A stretch of 5,496 nt of DNA from an uncultured beta proteobacterium (GTDB taxonomy: Bacteria > Pseudomonadota > Gammaproteobacteria > Burkholderiales > Burkholderiaceae_C), in the NCBI GenBank assembly GCA_903958915.1, contig CAJBVC010000459.1, positions 1 through 5,496 on the forward strand, given 5' to 3'. Numbering within the stretch: the first letter of the stretch is position 1; every line of letters starts with the position of its first letter. A model generated the notes under the pieces. That model made no database searches and was not told the DNA's origin. It saw only the letters and a program-made list of their open reading frames with translations. Both the position numbers and the translations under genes were made by a program. Of the stretch, positions 1 to 5,496 are shown in pieces.

Positions 1-1
1 C

Positions 2-538
2 CGCACGGGACACCTCTTCGCGGTGGAACGCTACGGCATAGAACCCGACATGCTGGTCATCGGAAAGGGTCTGGGCGGAGGCAGCATGCCCTTGGCCGCC
101 CTGATTGCACGTGCCGATTTCGACGTGGGGCAGCACATTTCACTGGGTCATTACACCCACGAAAAGAACCCGGTGGCCTGCGCCGCCGGCCTGGCCGTGC
201 TGGACGTGATTGAAGAGGAGCAATTGCTGGTACGTAGCCAGCGCTTAGGCGAGGCCGTATTGACCCGGCTGCACCAACTGGCCAGCACGCTGCCGGCCAT
301 TGCTGAAGTCCGCGGGGCAGGATTGCTGATCGGGATAGAGCTCGGCAGCATGGGACCACGCGACGCTTCTGACCTTGCCGAAGCGGTGCTGTACCGATGC
401 CTGAGTGACGGGCTATCTTTCAAGGTCGGGCAAGGCAATGTGCTCGTACTGGCACCGCCCTTGAATGTGGGGGAAGATGACCTTTGGTGGGCGATCGATC
501 GTGTGGAAGCTGCTTTGCGCGCCGAGTATTCAGCGTGA
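2..538 (+). CDS. Class III PLP-dependent aminotransferase-family enzyme, C-terminal part (5' truncated by window edge)
   Basis: The frame is open from the first bases, so the start lies upstream; 178 codons and a TGA are present. Visible residues begin RTGHLFAVE, the end of the GRTG block of class III aminotransferases. Next comes IGKGLGGG, whose Lys (codon 22, 65-67) should form the Schiff base with pyridoxal phosphate. GHYTHEKNP (codons 50-57) takes the place of the family's usual G-x-T-[FY]-G-G-N-P, with Thr52 the likely contact to the PLP phosphate. RGAGLLIGIEL and NVLVLAPPLNV form the small C-terminal domain. Many 2-oxoglutarate-using members have an Arg in the last block (N-x-[IL]-R-x-x-P-P-L); here it is Val. 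That, and the HYTHEK variant, argue against an ordinary ornithine or GABA aminotransferase. A phosphonate-related ammonia-lyase such as PbfA is possible given the phosphate-related neighbours, but this is inference. Family assignment is secure; substrate is unknown. It is convergent with ppx. Confidence 0.9.
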   Translation, partial: RTGHLFAVERYGIEPDMLVIGKGLGGGSMPLAALIARADFDVGQHISLGHYTHEKNPVACAAGLAVLDVIEEEQLLVRSQRLGEAVLTRLHQLASTLPAIAEVRGAGLLIGIELGSMGPRDASDLAEAVLYRCLSDGLSFKVGQGNVLVLAPPLNVGEDDLWWAIDRVEAALRAEYSA

Positions 539-577
539 AGACAGGCGGCCAATCTGGCAGCGATTGCAAACCAGCGT

Positions 578-594
578 TACCGAACTATTCGGTA
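578..594. terminator. Perfect hairpin in the convergent gap, possible bidirectional terminator
   Basis: TACCGAA and TTCGGTA form a perfect 7-bp stem around a CTA loop, extendable by two G-T wobbles and a C-G pair (575-597). It lies between the stop of the PLP enzyme (538) and the stop of ppx (617), where a shared terminator is expected. Neither side has a T-run, so intrinsic termination is doubtful; it could also simply protect 3' ends. The rest of 539-616 shows nothing else. Confidence 0.35.
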
Positions 595-616
595 GTGGTG
601 TGGTCGAGCGGCTCGC

Positions 617-2215
617 CTAGCTGCACTGGAAATCAAGCGGCCATGGGGTCTTTTGCCACGCGCAGGCTTCTTCGCGCAGGAGGTGGGCAGACTGCGGATA
701 ACTGCTTGCCCATCCAGTGCGGCAGCTCAATTTGAAGGCGTTCTTCGCACCTACCCGCTGCAAGCCAAGACCTTCCAGATCGGGGTCACGCCGTGCATGG
801 CACAGAATGATTGCCAGACGCAAAGCCATCAGCTGAGCCACAAAGCCGATGTCGACCAGCGCGCCCTCCATCTTGCGTAGTTTGCCCCGGTGCCCCAGCA
901 CGAGCAGGCTCAACCGATGCATTTCTGGTTGTGTGAATCCAATAGCGTCCACGTTGTCAAGGATATAGGCGCCATGCTTGTGGCAATCACTGTGGGCGAT
1001 ATGGCCACCCAACTCGTGCAACTGCCCTGCCCACTCGAGCTTGCGAATCAAGCGATCGCGGTCGTTCAGCACGCCCGCAGTTCCCAGCGGAATCTGCGCA
1101 AAGAGCGCGCAAGCCACCTTGCTCACCCTTTCCCCCTGAACCTTGTCGACCTCAAATTTTGAGATCAGCCGACGAACACTTTGTTCACGCACATCGCCAG
1201 TCGATGCCGAACCTCCCAACAAGTCGCAAATCAAGCCGTGGCGTAATCCGCCGACTGCTGTTTGCATACTGCTGATTCCCAGCAGCCTGAAAACAGCGCG
1301 CAAAACGCTCAAGCCTCCGCTGATGATGGCTTTTCGGTCTTCGCGCAGGCCAGCTACGCGTAGGTTATCAACATGCTGGCTGGCAATCAATTGGTCCAAG
1401 ATCCAGTCCAAACCGTCTTGCGTGACATACCCAGCAGGCCAACCGGCAGCCACCAGAACAGCCTCGATGGCGCCTATGGTTCCGGCAGAGCCGTAGGCCG
1501 TGTCCCAATGCTTGCGGTGGTACACATCGAACGCTTCGTCCAAAACAGCGGTTGCAGCGACCTCTGCAATTTCAAATGCCCGCTTGGTGAGTCGCCCATC
1601 GGCAAAAAAGCGTCCGGACCAGGCGATGCTGCCCAGGCGGTACGACTCCATGACCTCGGGGGTCACACCAGTACCCAGGATCAGCTCGGTGGAGCGCCCT
1701 CCAATATCCACTACAAACCGGCGTTCGGCACTGGCGGGTAACAGATGCGCCACGCCCTGAAAGATCAGGCGCGCCTCTTCACGCCCGGAAATCACATCTA
1801 TGGGAAACCCCAAGGCCTGGTTTGCCCGGTCGAGAAATGCATCCCGGTTTCTGGCCTCTCGCAATGTCTGTGTCGCCACTGCCCGCACTTCGTCAAGTTG
1901 AAAACCAGCGAGGCGCTCACCAAAACGGGCCAGGCAATCCCACCCGGACTGCATCGCCTGCGCCGACAGGTTGCGATCGGCATCCATGCCACCGCCTTGA
2001 CGTACCGTTTCCTTCAAATACTCAGTGCGTCGAAAGTTCCCATGCTCCAGGCGCCCAATCTCCAGACGAAAGCTGTTGGAGCCCAAATCTACAGCGGCGA
2101 ATCGCTGCCCGGTTTCCGCTGTGAACCGCTCAAGCAGATGTTCACTACCTGCCAGCCAATCGCTGCGGCGTGCTTGCGTTTTCCCTTTGGTCGGCTCAAC
2201 CAACAATTCGGCCAT
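617..2215 (-). CDS. ppx: Exopolyphosphatase (Ppx/GppA family)
   Basis: The product is a 532-residue cytoplasmic enzyme expected to release orthophosphate from the end of polyphosphate chains; hydrolysis of pppGpp to ppGpp (GppA role) is the alternative. The N-terminal ASKHA fold is clear: AAVDLGSNSFRLEIG (residues 40-54) is the first phosphate loop, ATQTLREARN follows at 114-123, and SGREEARLIFQGV (143-155) holds the Glu pair matching the catalytic Glu of E. coli Ppx. VVDIGGRSTEL (168-178) is the second phosphate loop. AYGSAGT (240-246) and VGGLRHGLICDLLG (321-334) complete the ATPase-like part. The C-terminal helical HD-like domain shows LHELGGHIAHSDCHKHGAYIL (about 399-419). Length is near that of E. 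coli Ppx (513), with about 20 more residues before the first loop. ATG at 2215 is used because no better in-frame start is seen before the DLGSN motif. The start overlaps the end of the upstream binding-protein gene by 20 nt and lacks a strong ribosome site, suggesting translational coupling. Confidence 0.93.
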   Translation of the reverse strand: MAELLVEPTKGKTQARRSDWLAGSEHLLERFTAETGQRFAAVDLGSNSFRLEIGRLEHGNFRRTEYLKETVRQGGGMDADRNLSAQAMQSGWDCLARFGERLAGFQLDEVRAVATQTLREARNRDAFLDRANQALGFPIDVISGREEARLIFQGVAHLLPASAERRFVVDIGGRSTELILGTGVTPEVMESYRLGSIAWSGRFFADGRLTKRAFEIAEVAATAVLDEAFDVYHRKHWDTAYGSAGTIGAIEAVLVAAGWPAGYVTQDGLDWILDQLIASQHVDNLRVAGLREDRKAIISGGLSVLRAVFRLLGISSMQTAVGGLRHGLICDLLGGSASTGDVREQSVRRLISKFEVDKVQGERVSKVACALFAQIPLGTAGVLNDRDRLIRKLEWAGQLHELGGHIAHSDCHKHGAYILDNVDAIGFTQPEMHRLSLLVLGHRGKLRKMEGALVDIGFVAQLMALRLAIILCHARRDPDLEGLGLQRVGAKNAFKLSCRTGWASSYPQSAHLLREEACAWQKTPWPLDFQCS

Positions 2216-3338
2216 CGGCTGCGATCATGCTTTGGGTGACGAAGGCATTTCCGCTTCTGCGCTGCCCCGGATCCACGCGCAAGCCACCAAGATCCATGAT
2301 GTTGCGGCGCTGAAATGCCAGCAGGGTGTTGGCTCGGTTGATGGGGGCATCCATGGAGTGCAGCACTTCGTAGGTATAGCGCGCGGCAATGTACCCCGAA
2401 AGGCTGTGCGGAGTTGGCGGCTCGTCGTACAAACGGCCGAGTGTTTCACGATAGGCCCGTACAACCGCCAGACTGCTGTTGACCATGGGAACAACTTGGG
2501 TGGCAATCACCTGTGCATGTCGGGAAAGTCCCATTTGCTGCAAAACGTTCAAATTGACGTCGGCCATGGCGACGATGTAGCGCTGCATCGCCTGTTTGTC
2601 GATTCCTTGGGAAAACTGCAACAGTTCAGGCGTACCACCCAGGAACAGAAGGATACGCGGGCTCGTCGCGCCCAGACTGTTTCCCAGCTGCGTCAAATCG
2701 GCGCTAGGACCATAGGTGGTCACGCGCAGTTTGAGCAGGCCCGCAACGGCATCGACCTCATCCTTATAGTTGGCGAATTCAGCAGCGCTTGCGTATACGG
2801 CGCCAATCTCGGTCACAGTCATGGATGACAGCGACTTCACCGCGTACACGATTTGCTCCCGTCGCGAAGCAAAGATGGCGAATGTATTGTCAGCGGTCTC
2901 CGACTTGAAGTTCTGCAACCAGGGTGCCACGTGCGCCATATCGGGCATCTCTCGGCGCAGAATATCCACCATGCTCGCCGCTACCTTGTCACCGACGGAA
3001 CCCACCACGGCCAGCACGTTGGGCTGCGAGCGCAGAAAATCGAACGCATTTCGAAGACTGTTGCCAGTCCCATCCACTTCAAAGGTCTGCAACCCCATCG
3101 TTTTGCCTCGCAGGCCGCCACGTGCATTGATGTCTTGCCAAGCTGAGCGCATGCCCACCATGAAGTCCTTGCTGACATCGATTTGCCCTGCCGACATGTC
3201 TGCAATTTGCACCAGCGTAGGTGAACGCAAAGCACCGGCAGACCCCGACCCCTGCGCCCACACCGGGGCAACTGCTCCGATTGCAGCACTTGCCGCTGCA
3301 CCCAGCAGCTTTCTTCGGTGAAGGGTCAGCGGCGACAT
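2196..3338 (-). CDS. Periplasmic ligand-binding protein (LivJ-type, Peripla_BP_6-like), orphan ABC substrate-binding component
   Basis: The product is a 380-residue exported protein. The N-terminus carries HRRKLLG (residues 7-13), a Tat-like twin-arginine motif, then a small-residue hydrophobic stretch and a likely cleavage site at VWA-QG (after residue 28). The mature part begins SPTLVQIADMSAGQIDVSKDF and continues with GMRSAWQDINARGGLRGK, typical of type I periplasmic binding proteins of the branched-chain amino acid/amide/urea group: first strand, then the helix with the N-x-x-G-G-[IL]-x-G-K motif. PNVLAVVGSVGD (about 107-118) fits the next ligand-facing segment. The ligand cannot be read from sequence. 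No permease or ATPase of this class is in the window. The ATG at 3338 was chosen because it opens directly into the signal peptide; an in-frame ATG at 3401 would add 21 residues and lies inside a hairpin. Only a weak GAG precedes the chosen start. The 3' end overlaps ppx by 20 nt, so the two genes are probably one operon. Confidence 0.85.
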   Translation of the reverse strand: MSPLTLHRRKLLGAAASAAIGAVAPVWAQGSGSAGALRSPTLVQIADMSAGQIDVSKDFMVGMRSAWQDINARGGLRGKTMGLQTFEVDGTGNSLRNAFDFLRSQPNVLAVVGSVGDKVAASMVDILRREMPDMAHVAPWLQNFKSETADNTFAIFASRREQIVYAVKSLSSMTVTEIGAVYASAAEFANYKDEVDAVAGLLKLRVTTYGPSADLTQLGNSLGATSPRILLFLGGTPELLQFSQGIDKQAMQRYIVAMADVNLNVLQQMGLSRHAQVIATQVVPMVNSSLAVVRAYRETLGRLYDEPPTPHSLSGYIAARYTYEVLHSMDAPINRANTLLAFQRRNIMDLGGLRVDPGQRRSGNAFVTQSMIAADGRIVG

Positions 3339-3371
3339 CTGCAAACTCGTAATGTGTTGTGTGGTATGCGG

Positions 3372-3409
3372 AAAAAAGCTGCGCTTTGCTACAAATAGCA
3401 TAGCTGCTT
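3372..3409 (-). terminator. Probable Rho-independent terminator after the fasciclin gene
   Basis: Read on the minus strand, GCTATGCTA and TAGCAAAGC form a 9-position stem with one A-A mismatch around a TTTG loop. An outer AAGC/GCTT pair extends it across a small internal loop, and a run of six T follows (3377-3372). It lies about 60 nt past the stop of the fasciclin gene and 34 nt before the binding-protein start. If it works, the fasciclin mRNA ends here and the binding protein needs its own promoter; if leaky, all three minus-strand genes could share the Pho promoter. I saw no convincing promoter hexamers in the remaining gap. Confidence 0.45.
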
Positions 3410-3437
3410 ACGCTTTATTCACGGGCGCTACAGGCAG
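3383..3437. repeat. Degenerate copy of a Comamonadaceae-type dispersed intergenic element
   Basis: On the plus strand the segment reads GCTTTGCTACAAATAGCATA, then GCTGCTTACGCTTTATTCAC, then GGGCGCTACAGGC. This follows the pattern TGCTAT-x-ATAGCTGCT-x-x-CGCTT-x-TTCA-x-GGCGCT-x-x-AGGC that I remember as a short repeat scattered between genes in Acidovorax, Polaromonas, Rhodoferax and relatives. Only one copy is in this window, so repetition cannot be shown here. Its left part overlaps the hairpin of the putative terminator. The rest of the 131-bp gap (3339-3469) shows nothing else I can name. Confidence 0.5.
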
Positions 3438-3469
3438 TTTTGAACAATAAACCGCCGACACGAAAATGC

Positions 3470-3973
3470 TTACTTCTTGACCGGGGGAATGAGTACTGCA
3501 TCAATGATGTGCACTACACCGTTGGAAGCCAGAACGTCAGCCTGTGTCACCATGGCGCTCTCAACGGTCACTATTTCGCCTGCCTTTGCCAATTCGATGG
3601 TGGCGCCGTTGACGGTCTTGACTTTGCTGTTCTTCACATCTTTGGAAAGACTCAGCCCTGCCACGGCGTGGTAGGTCAGGACGTTCTTCAGAGCCGCCGG
3701 GTCTTTGGCCAAGGCTTCCATGGTTTTCGCGGGAACGGCCTTGAATGCGTCATTGCTGGGAGCAAACACGGTGAACGGGCCTGCACCTTTCAGTGTTTCA
3801 GACAGCCCGCTGGACGTCAAAAGCCCGCTCAGCGTGCTGAGGGAAGGATGCTTCGCGACGGTCTCAGACACGCTTACCGGTGCGGACATTGTGGCGCACC
3901 CAGAAACAGCCACAACCAACGCGGCGGTCAGTACAAAACGGCGAGATTGAACGAGCATTTGGGCAATTGACAT
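3470..3973 (-). CDS. Fasciclin (FAS1) domain lipoprotein, predicted Pho-regulated
   Basis: The product is 167 residues. The N-terminus MSIAQMLVQSRR is followed by a hydrophobic segment ending in the lipobox VSGC, so Cys26 should be lipidated and the protein anchored at the cell envelope. The rest is a single FAS1 domain: GPFTVFAPSNDAF (65-77) is the H1 motif, followed by LKNVLTYHAVAG (95-106), and NGVVHIIDAVLIP (151-163) is the H2 motif. FAS1 domains generally serve in adhesion or carbohydrate/protein contact; the partner here is unknown. The start at 3973 is supported by GGAGA at 3985-3981 with a 7-nt spacer and by the signal sequence; the frame stays open upstream to an ATG at 4063, but that start would place the Pho box inside the gene. 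A Pho box lies 42 nt upstream of the ATG (4015-4032), implying induction on phosphate limitation alongside divergent pstS. The domain call is confident, the physiological role is not. Confidence 0.92.
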   Translation of the reverse strand: MSIAQMLVQSRRFVLTAALVVAVSGCATMSAPVSVSETVAKHPSLSTLSGLLTSSGLSETLKGAGPFTVFAPSNDAFKAVPAKTMEALAKDPAALKNVLTYHAVAGLSLSKDVKNSKVKTVNGATIELAKAGEIVTVESAMVTQADVLASNGVVHIIDAVLIPPVKK

Positions 3974-3998
3974 GGGGAGTTCTCCGTTAAAAACGGCA

Positions 3999-4004
3999 AC
4001 GATA
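3999..4004 (-). promoter_or_regulatory. -10 element for the fasciclin gene
   Basis: On the minus strand TATCGT (4004-3999) lies exactly 10 nt past the end of the Pho box, the spacing usual for PhoB-activated sigma-70 promoters where the box replaces the -35. It matches 4 of 6 consensus bases. Transcription would begin near 3992, giving a leader of about 20 nt. Confidence 0.5.
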
Positions 4005-4014
4005 GGAGAAAATT

Positions 4015-4032
4015 GTGACAAAGTTGTGACAA
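4015..4032 (-). promoter_or_regulatory. PhoB box facing the fasciclin gene
   Basis: On the minus strand the site reads TTGTCACAACTTTGTCAC: two TTGTCAC heptamers spaced 11 nt apart with an AACT linker, the layout of the Pho box (consensus CTGTCATAWAWCTGTCAY, recalled from E. coli). PhoB-phosphate should bind as a tandem dimer and activate the minus-strand promoter during phosphate starvation. It differs by one base from the box facing pstS. Confidence 0.82.
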
Positions 4033-4081
4033 ATGTGGTGTTTGGTGGGCGATCATTCGGCACCCACTAAATCTTTGCCAT

Positions 4082-4099
4082 TTGTCATAACTTTGTCAC
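4082..4099 (+). promoter_or_regulatory. PhoB box facing pstS
   Basis: TTGTCATAACTTTGTCAC matches the 18-nt Pho box consensus at about 15 positions, with the two heptamers 11 nt apart. It lies 52 nt upstream of the pstS ATG. PhoB control of pstSCAB-phoU is well established in proteobacteria, so this is the expected activator site. Confidence 0.9.
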
Positions 4100-4109
4100 A
4101 TTGTGTTCT

Positions 4110-4115
4110 TACAGT
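4110..4115 (+). promoter_or_regulatory. -10 element for pstS
   Basis: TACAGT lies exactly 10 nt after the Pho box and matches 4 of 6 positions of TATAAT. Transcription would start near 4122, about 30 nt before the pstS ATG. The spacing is identical to that on the opposite strand. Confidence 0.55.
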
Positions 4116-4151
4116 TCGCTGGTTCCTCAATTAACCACTCAAGGGTTTTCA

Positions 4152-5195
4152 ATGCAAATCTCTTTCAAACTCCTGCTGTTGCCACTGGCCGTTGTTTCCA
4201 CTTTTGCTGTCACCGGGGCGGTGAACGCCCAGGAGATTACGGGCGCTGGCGCCACTTTTCCCGCTCCCATTTACGCCAAGTGGGCCTCCGACTACAACAA
4301 GGCCACGGGAGTCAAGGTGAACTACCAGTCCATCGGCTCGGGCGGTGGTATCAAGCAAATCGACTCCAAGACCGTGGATTTTGGCGCATCCGACATGCCG
4401 CTGACCGACGAGGTTCTCAAGACCAAGGGTCAAATGCAGTTTCCCACGGTAATGGGAGGTGTGGTGCCAGTGATCAACGTCAAGGGCATCGAACCTGGGC
4501 AGTTGAAACTGAATGGAACCGTGCTCGCCGACATCTTTCTTGGCAAGATTACCCGCTGGAACGATCCGGCCATCAAAGCTCTGAATCCCGCTTTGCCGCT
4601 TCCTGACGCTGCAATTGCCCAAGTGCGTCGCGCCGACGGTTCGGGCACCACCTTCATTTTCACCAACTACCTGAGCAAAGTCAGCCCGGAGTGGAAGACC
4701 AAGGTGGGTGAGGGCACGGCGGTGAACTGGCCAGTAGGCGCAGGTGGCAAGGGCAATGAAGGCGTTGCTGCCTTTGTGGGGCGCCTGCCCAACTCGATGG
4801 GCTATGTGGAGTACTCGTATGTGAAGCAAAACAAGCTGACCTACGCCCTCATGCAAAACTCCGCTGGTAACTTTATTAAGCCAGAGGACGACACCTTCAA
4901 GGCCGCGGCTGCCGGCGCAGACTGGAATAAATCGTTCTTCCAGATTCTGACCAACCAGCCCGGAAAAGACGCCTGGCCCATCAGCGGCGCAACCTTCATC
5001 CTGATGCACCTGAAGCAGGACAAGCCCGCCAACGCCACTGAGGCGCTCAAGTTCTTCAGCTGGGCCTATAAGAACGGGGATGCCACTGCCGCGGCCCTGG
5101 ACTATGTGCCTATGCCAAAAAACGTGATCGCGACGATCGAGAAGTCTTGGGGCGAAATCAAGGACGGCGCTGGCAAACCTGTCGCGTTCAAGTAA
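4152..5195 (+). CDS. pstS: Phosphate ABC transporter, periplasmic phosphate-binding protein PstS
   Basis: The product, 347 residues, binds orthophosphate in the periplasm and hands it to the PstCA channel powered by PstB. A Sec signal peptide (basic Lys6, hydrophobic core 7-20) ends at VNA-QE, with cleavage likely after Ala26. Phosphate-site motifs are all present: GAGATFPAPIYAKW (31-44, Thr35 and Phe36), SIGSGGGIKQI (60-70, Ser63), DFGASDMPL (76-84, with Asp81 expected to accept the phosphate proton) and RRADGSGTTF (159-168). NEGVAAFV and ALDYVPMP are further family segments. Length equals that of E. coli PstS (346). ATG 4152 is preferred over an upstream in-frame ATG at 4101, because AAGGG (4141-4145) sits 6 nt before it, it opens the signal peptide, and 4101 lies upstream of the predicted -10. 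It leads the pst operon, 40 nt before pstC, under the Pho box at 4082-4099. Confidence 0.98.
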   Translation: MQISFKLLLLPLAVVSTFAVTGAVNAQEITGAGATFPAPIYAKWASDYNKATGVKVNYQSIGSGGGIKQIDSKTVDFGASDMPLTDEVLKTKGQMQFPTVMGGVVPVINVKGIEPGQLKLNGTVLADIFLGKITRWNDPAIKALNPALPLPDAAIAQVRRADGSGTTFIFTNYLSKVSPEWKTKVGEGTAVNWPVGAGGKGNEGVAAFVGRLPNSMGYVEYSYVKQNKLTYALMQNSAGNFIKPEDDTFKAAAAGADWNKSFFQILTNQPGKDAWPISGATFILMHLKQDKPANATEALKFFSWAYKNGDATAAALDYVPMPKNVIATIEKSWGEIKDGAGKPVAFK

Positions 5196-5235
5196 TCCCT
5201 AGCCGACTTTCTTTGCTCTCCTGGAGATCATTTCC

Positions 5236-5496
5236 ATGTCAACCACCGCCGCGCATGGGGATCTCCCATCGAGAATGGCCACCTCTGACGATCCGCGTGC
5301 AGTGGCCAAGCCGCCTCCCATGAAAAAGGCGCGCTCAGGTCCAATGGCGGACCGTGTCTTTGGATGGTTGGCCAAAGGCGCGGCGGTGCTCACTTTGCTA
5401 TTGCTGCTGGCCATATTGACTTCGTTGACGATCAGCGCCTGGCCAGCCATCGACAAGTACGGGTTCGGGTTCCTCACGAGTACCGTGTGGGACCCG
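5236..5496 (+). CDS. pstC: Phosphate ABC transporter permease PstC, N-terminal part (truncated by window edge)
   Basis: The ATG at 5236 is preceded by GGAG (5223-5226) with a 9-nt spacer, and the frame stays open for 87 codons to the window end. The first 43 or so residues are hydrophilic, rich in Pro, Lys and Arg, and likely cytoplasmic. The first transmembrane helix follows (about 44-67, AAVLTLLLLLAILTSLTISA). After it SAWPAIDKYGFGFLTSTVWDP matches the conserved start of the first periplasmic loop of PstC (S-W-P-x-I-x-x-[FY]-G-x-x-F-L-x-x-x-x-W-D in the family). PstC pairs with PstA to form the phosphate channel in the inner membrane. The N-terminal tail is longer than in E. coli PstC by roughly 20 residues; internal Met codons at 14, 29 and 37 are possible but less well supported starts. 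No terminator is visible in the 40-nt gap after pstS, so cotranscription is likely. Confidence 0.94.
   Translation, partial: MSTTAAHGDLPSRMATSDDPRAVAKPPPMKKARSGPMADRVFGWLAKGAAVLTLLLLLAILTSLTISAWPAIDKYGFGFLTSTVWDP

Larger units (their letters stand above)
4014..4100. repeat. Large imperfect inverted repeat formed by the two Pho promoters
   Basis: Arms 4014-4035 and 4079-4100 are reverse complements at 21 of 22 positions and contain both Pho boxes. A second inner pair, 4041-4049 and 4063-4071 (CCCACYAAA outward from the centre), matches at 8 of 9. The two arm pairs share nearly the same centre, about 4056-4057. The regions between inner and outer arms differ by 2 nt in length and are not conserved. 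The arrangement makes the divergent region nearly mirror-symmetric, consistent with an inverted duplication or with selection for paired sites. Confidence 0.85.

Noticed and set aside
2025..2828. A 267-codon open frame on the plus strand, antisense to ppx and the binding-protein gene
   Set aside because: It spans the overlap of two well-supported minus-strand genes, has no recognisable domain and a Cys/Arg/Gln/His-rich composition typical of shadow frames in GC-rich DNA.
3339..3401. N-terminal extension of the binding protein from the ATG at 3401
   Set aside because: The extension would precede the twin-arginine signal sequence with an unrelated segment and would begin inside the terminator-like hairpin.
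3984..3996. Small palindrome CCGTTAAAAACGG overlapping part of the fasciclin ribosome site
   Set aside because: The 5-bp stem is weak and the predicted transcript starts near 3992, inside the palindrome, so it probably cannot form in the mRNA.
3974..4063. N-terminal extension of the fasciclin protein from the ATG at 4063
   Set aside because: It would run through the Pho box and the -10 element and destroy the signal peptide layout; GGAGA with a 7-nt spacer supports the ATG at 3973.
4074..4080. TTTGCCA as a third Pho half-site upstream of the pstS box
   Set aside because: It is 7 nt rather than 11 nt from the next heptamer, so it is out of phase with tandem PhoB binding.
4149..5009. A 286-codon open frame on the minus strand, antisense to pstS
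   Set aside because: pstS is unmistakable in this stretch; the antisense frame shows no family features and is rich in His and Gly as expected of a mirror frame.

Overview
The window looks like chromosomal DNA of a betaproteobacterium, most likely of the family Comamonadaceae (Acidovorax/Rhodoferax/Polaromonas-like). The reasons are the moderately high GC, the style of the PstS, PstC and Ppx proteins, and a degenerate intergenic element at about 3383-3437. That element resembles a dispersed repeat I remember from many Comamonadaceae genomes. The genus assignment is inference; no marker gene is present.

Layout from left to right. (1) Positions 2-538, plus strand: the last 178 codons of a fold-type I, class III PLP-dependent enzyme of the aminotransferase family; its 5' part lies outside the window. 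(2) Positions 539-616: a short convergent gap with a perfect 7-bp hairpin. (3) Minus strand, read from right to left: a fasciclin (FAS1) domain lipoprotein (3973-3470), a Tat-type or Sec-type secreted periplasmic ligand-binding protein (3338-2196), and an exopolyphosphatase of the Ppx/GppA family (2215-617). The last two overlap by 20 nt and are probably one operon. A hairpin plus T-run after the FAS1 gene may partly or fully separate it from them. (4) Positions 3974-4151: a divergent control region with two outward-facing PhoB boxes. (5) Plus strand: pstS (4152-5195) and the first 87 codons of pstC (5236 to the window end), the start of the high-affinity phosphate ABC transporter operon. pstA, pstB and phoU would be expected beyond the edge.

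The theme is phosphate. PstS captures Pi in the periplasm and PstC forms half of the membrane channel. Ppx releases Pi from stored polyphosphate. The PLP enzyme could belong to aminophosphonate breakdown, though that is only a hypothesis. Each side of the divergent control region carries an almost identical Pho box, followed after exactly 10 nt by a -10-like hexamer, so the FAS1 lipoprotein is predicted to respond to phosphate starvation together with pst.

No wholly new system is evident. The most noteworthy points are the mirror-image Pho promoter that drives a fasciclin lipoprotein, the orphan binding protein apparently coupled to Ppx, and the atypical class III PLP enzyme.
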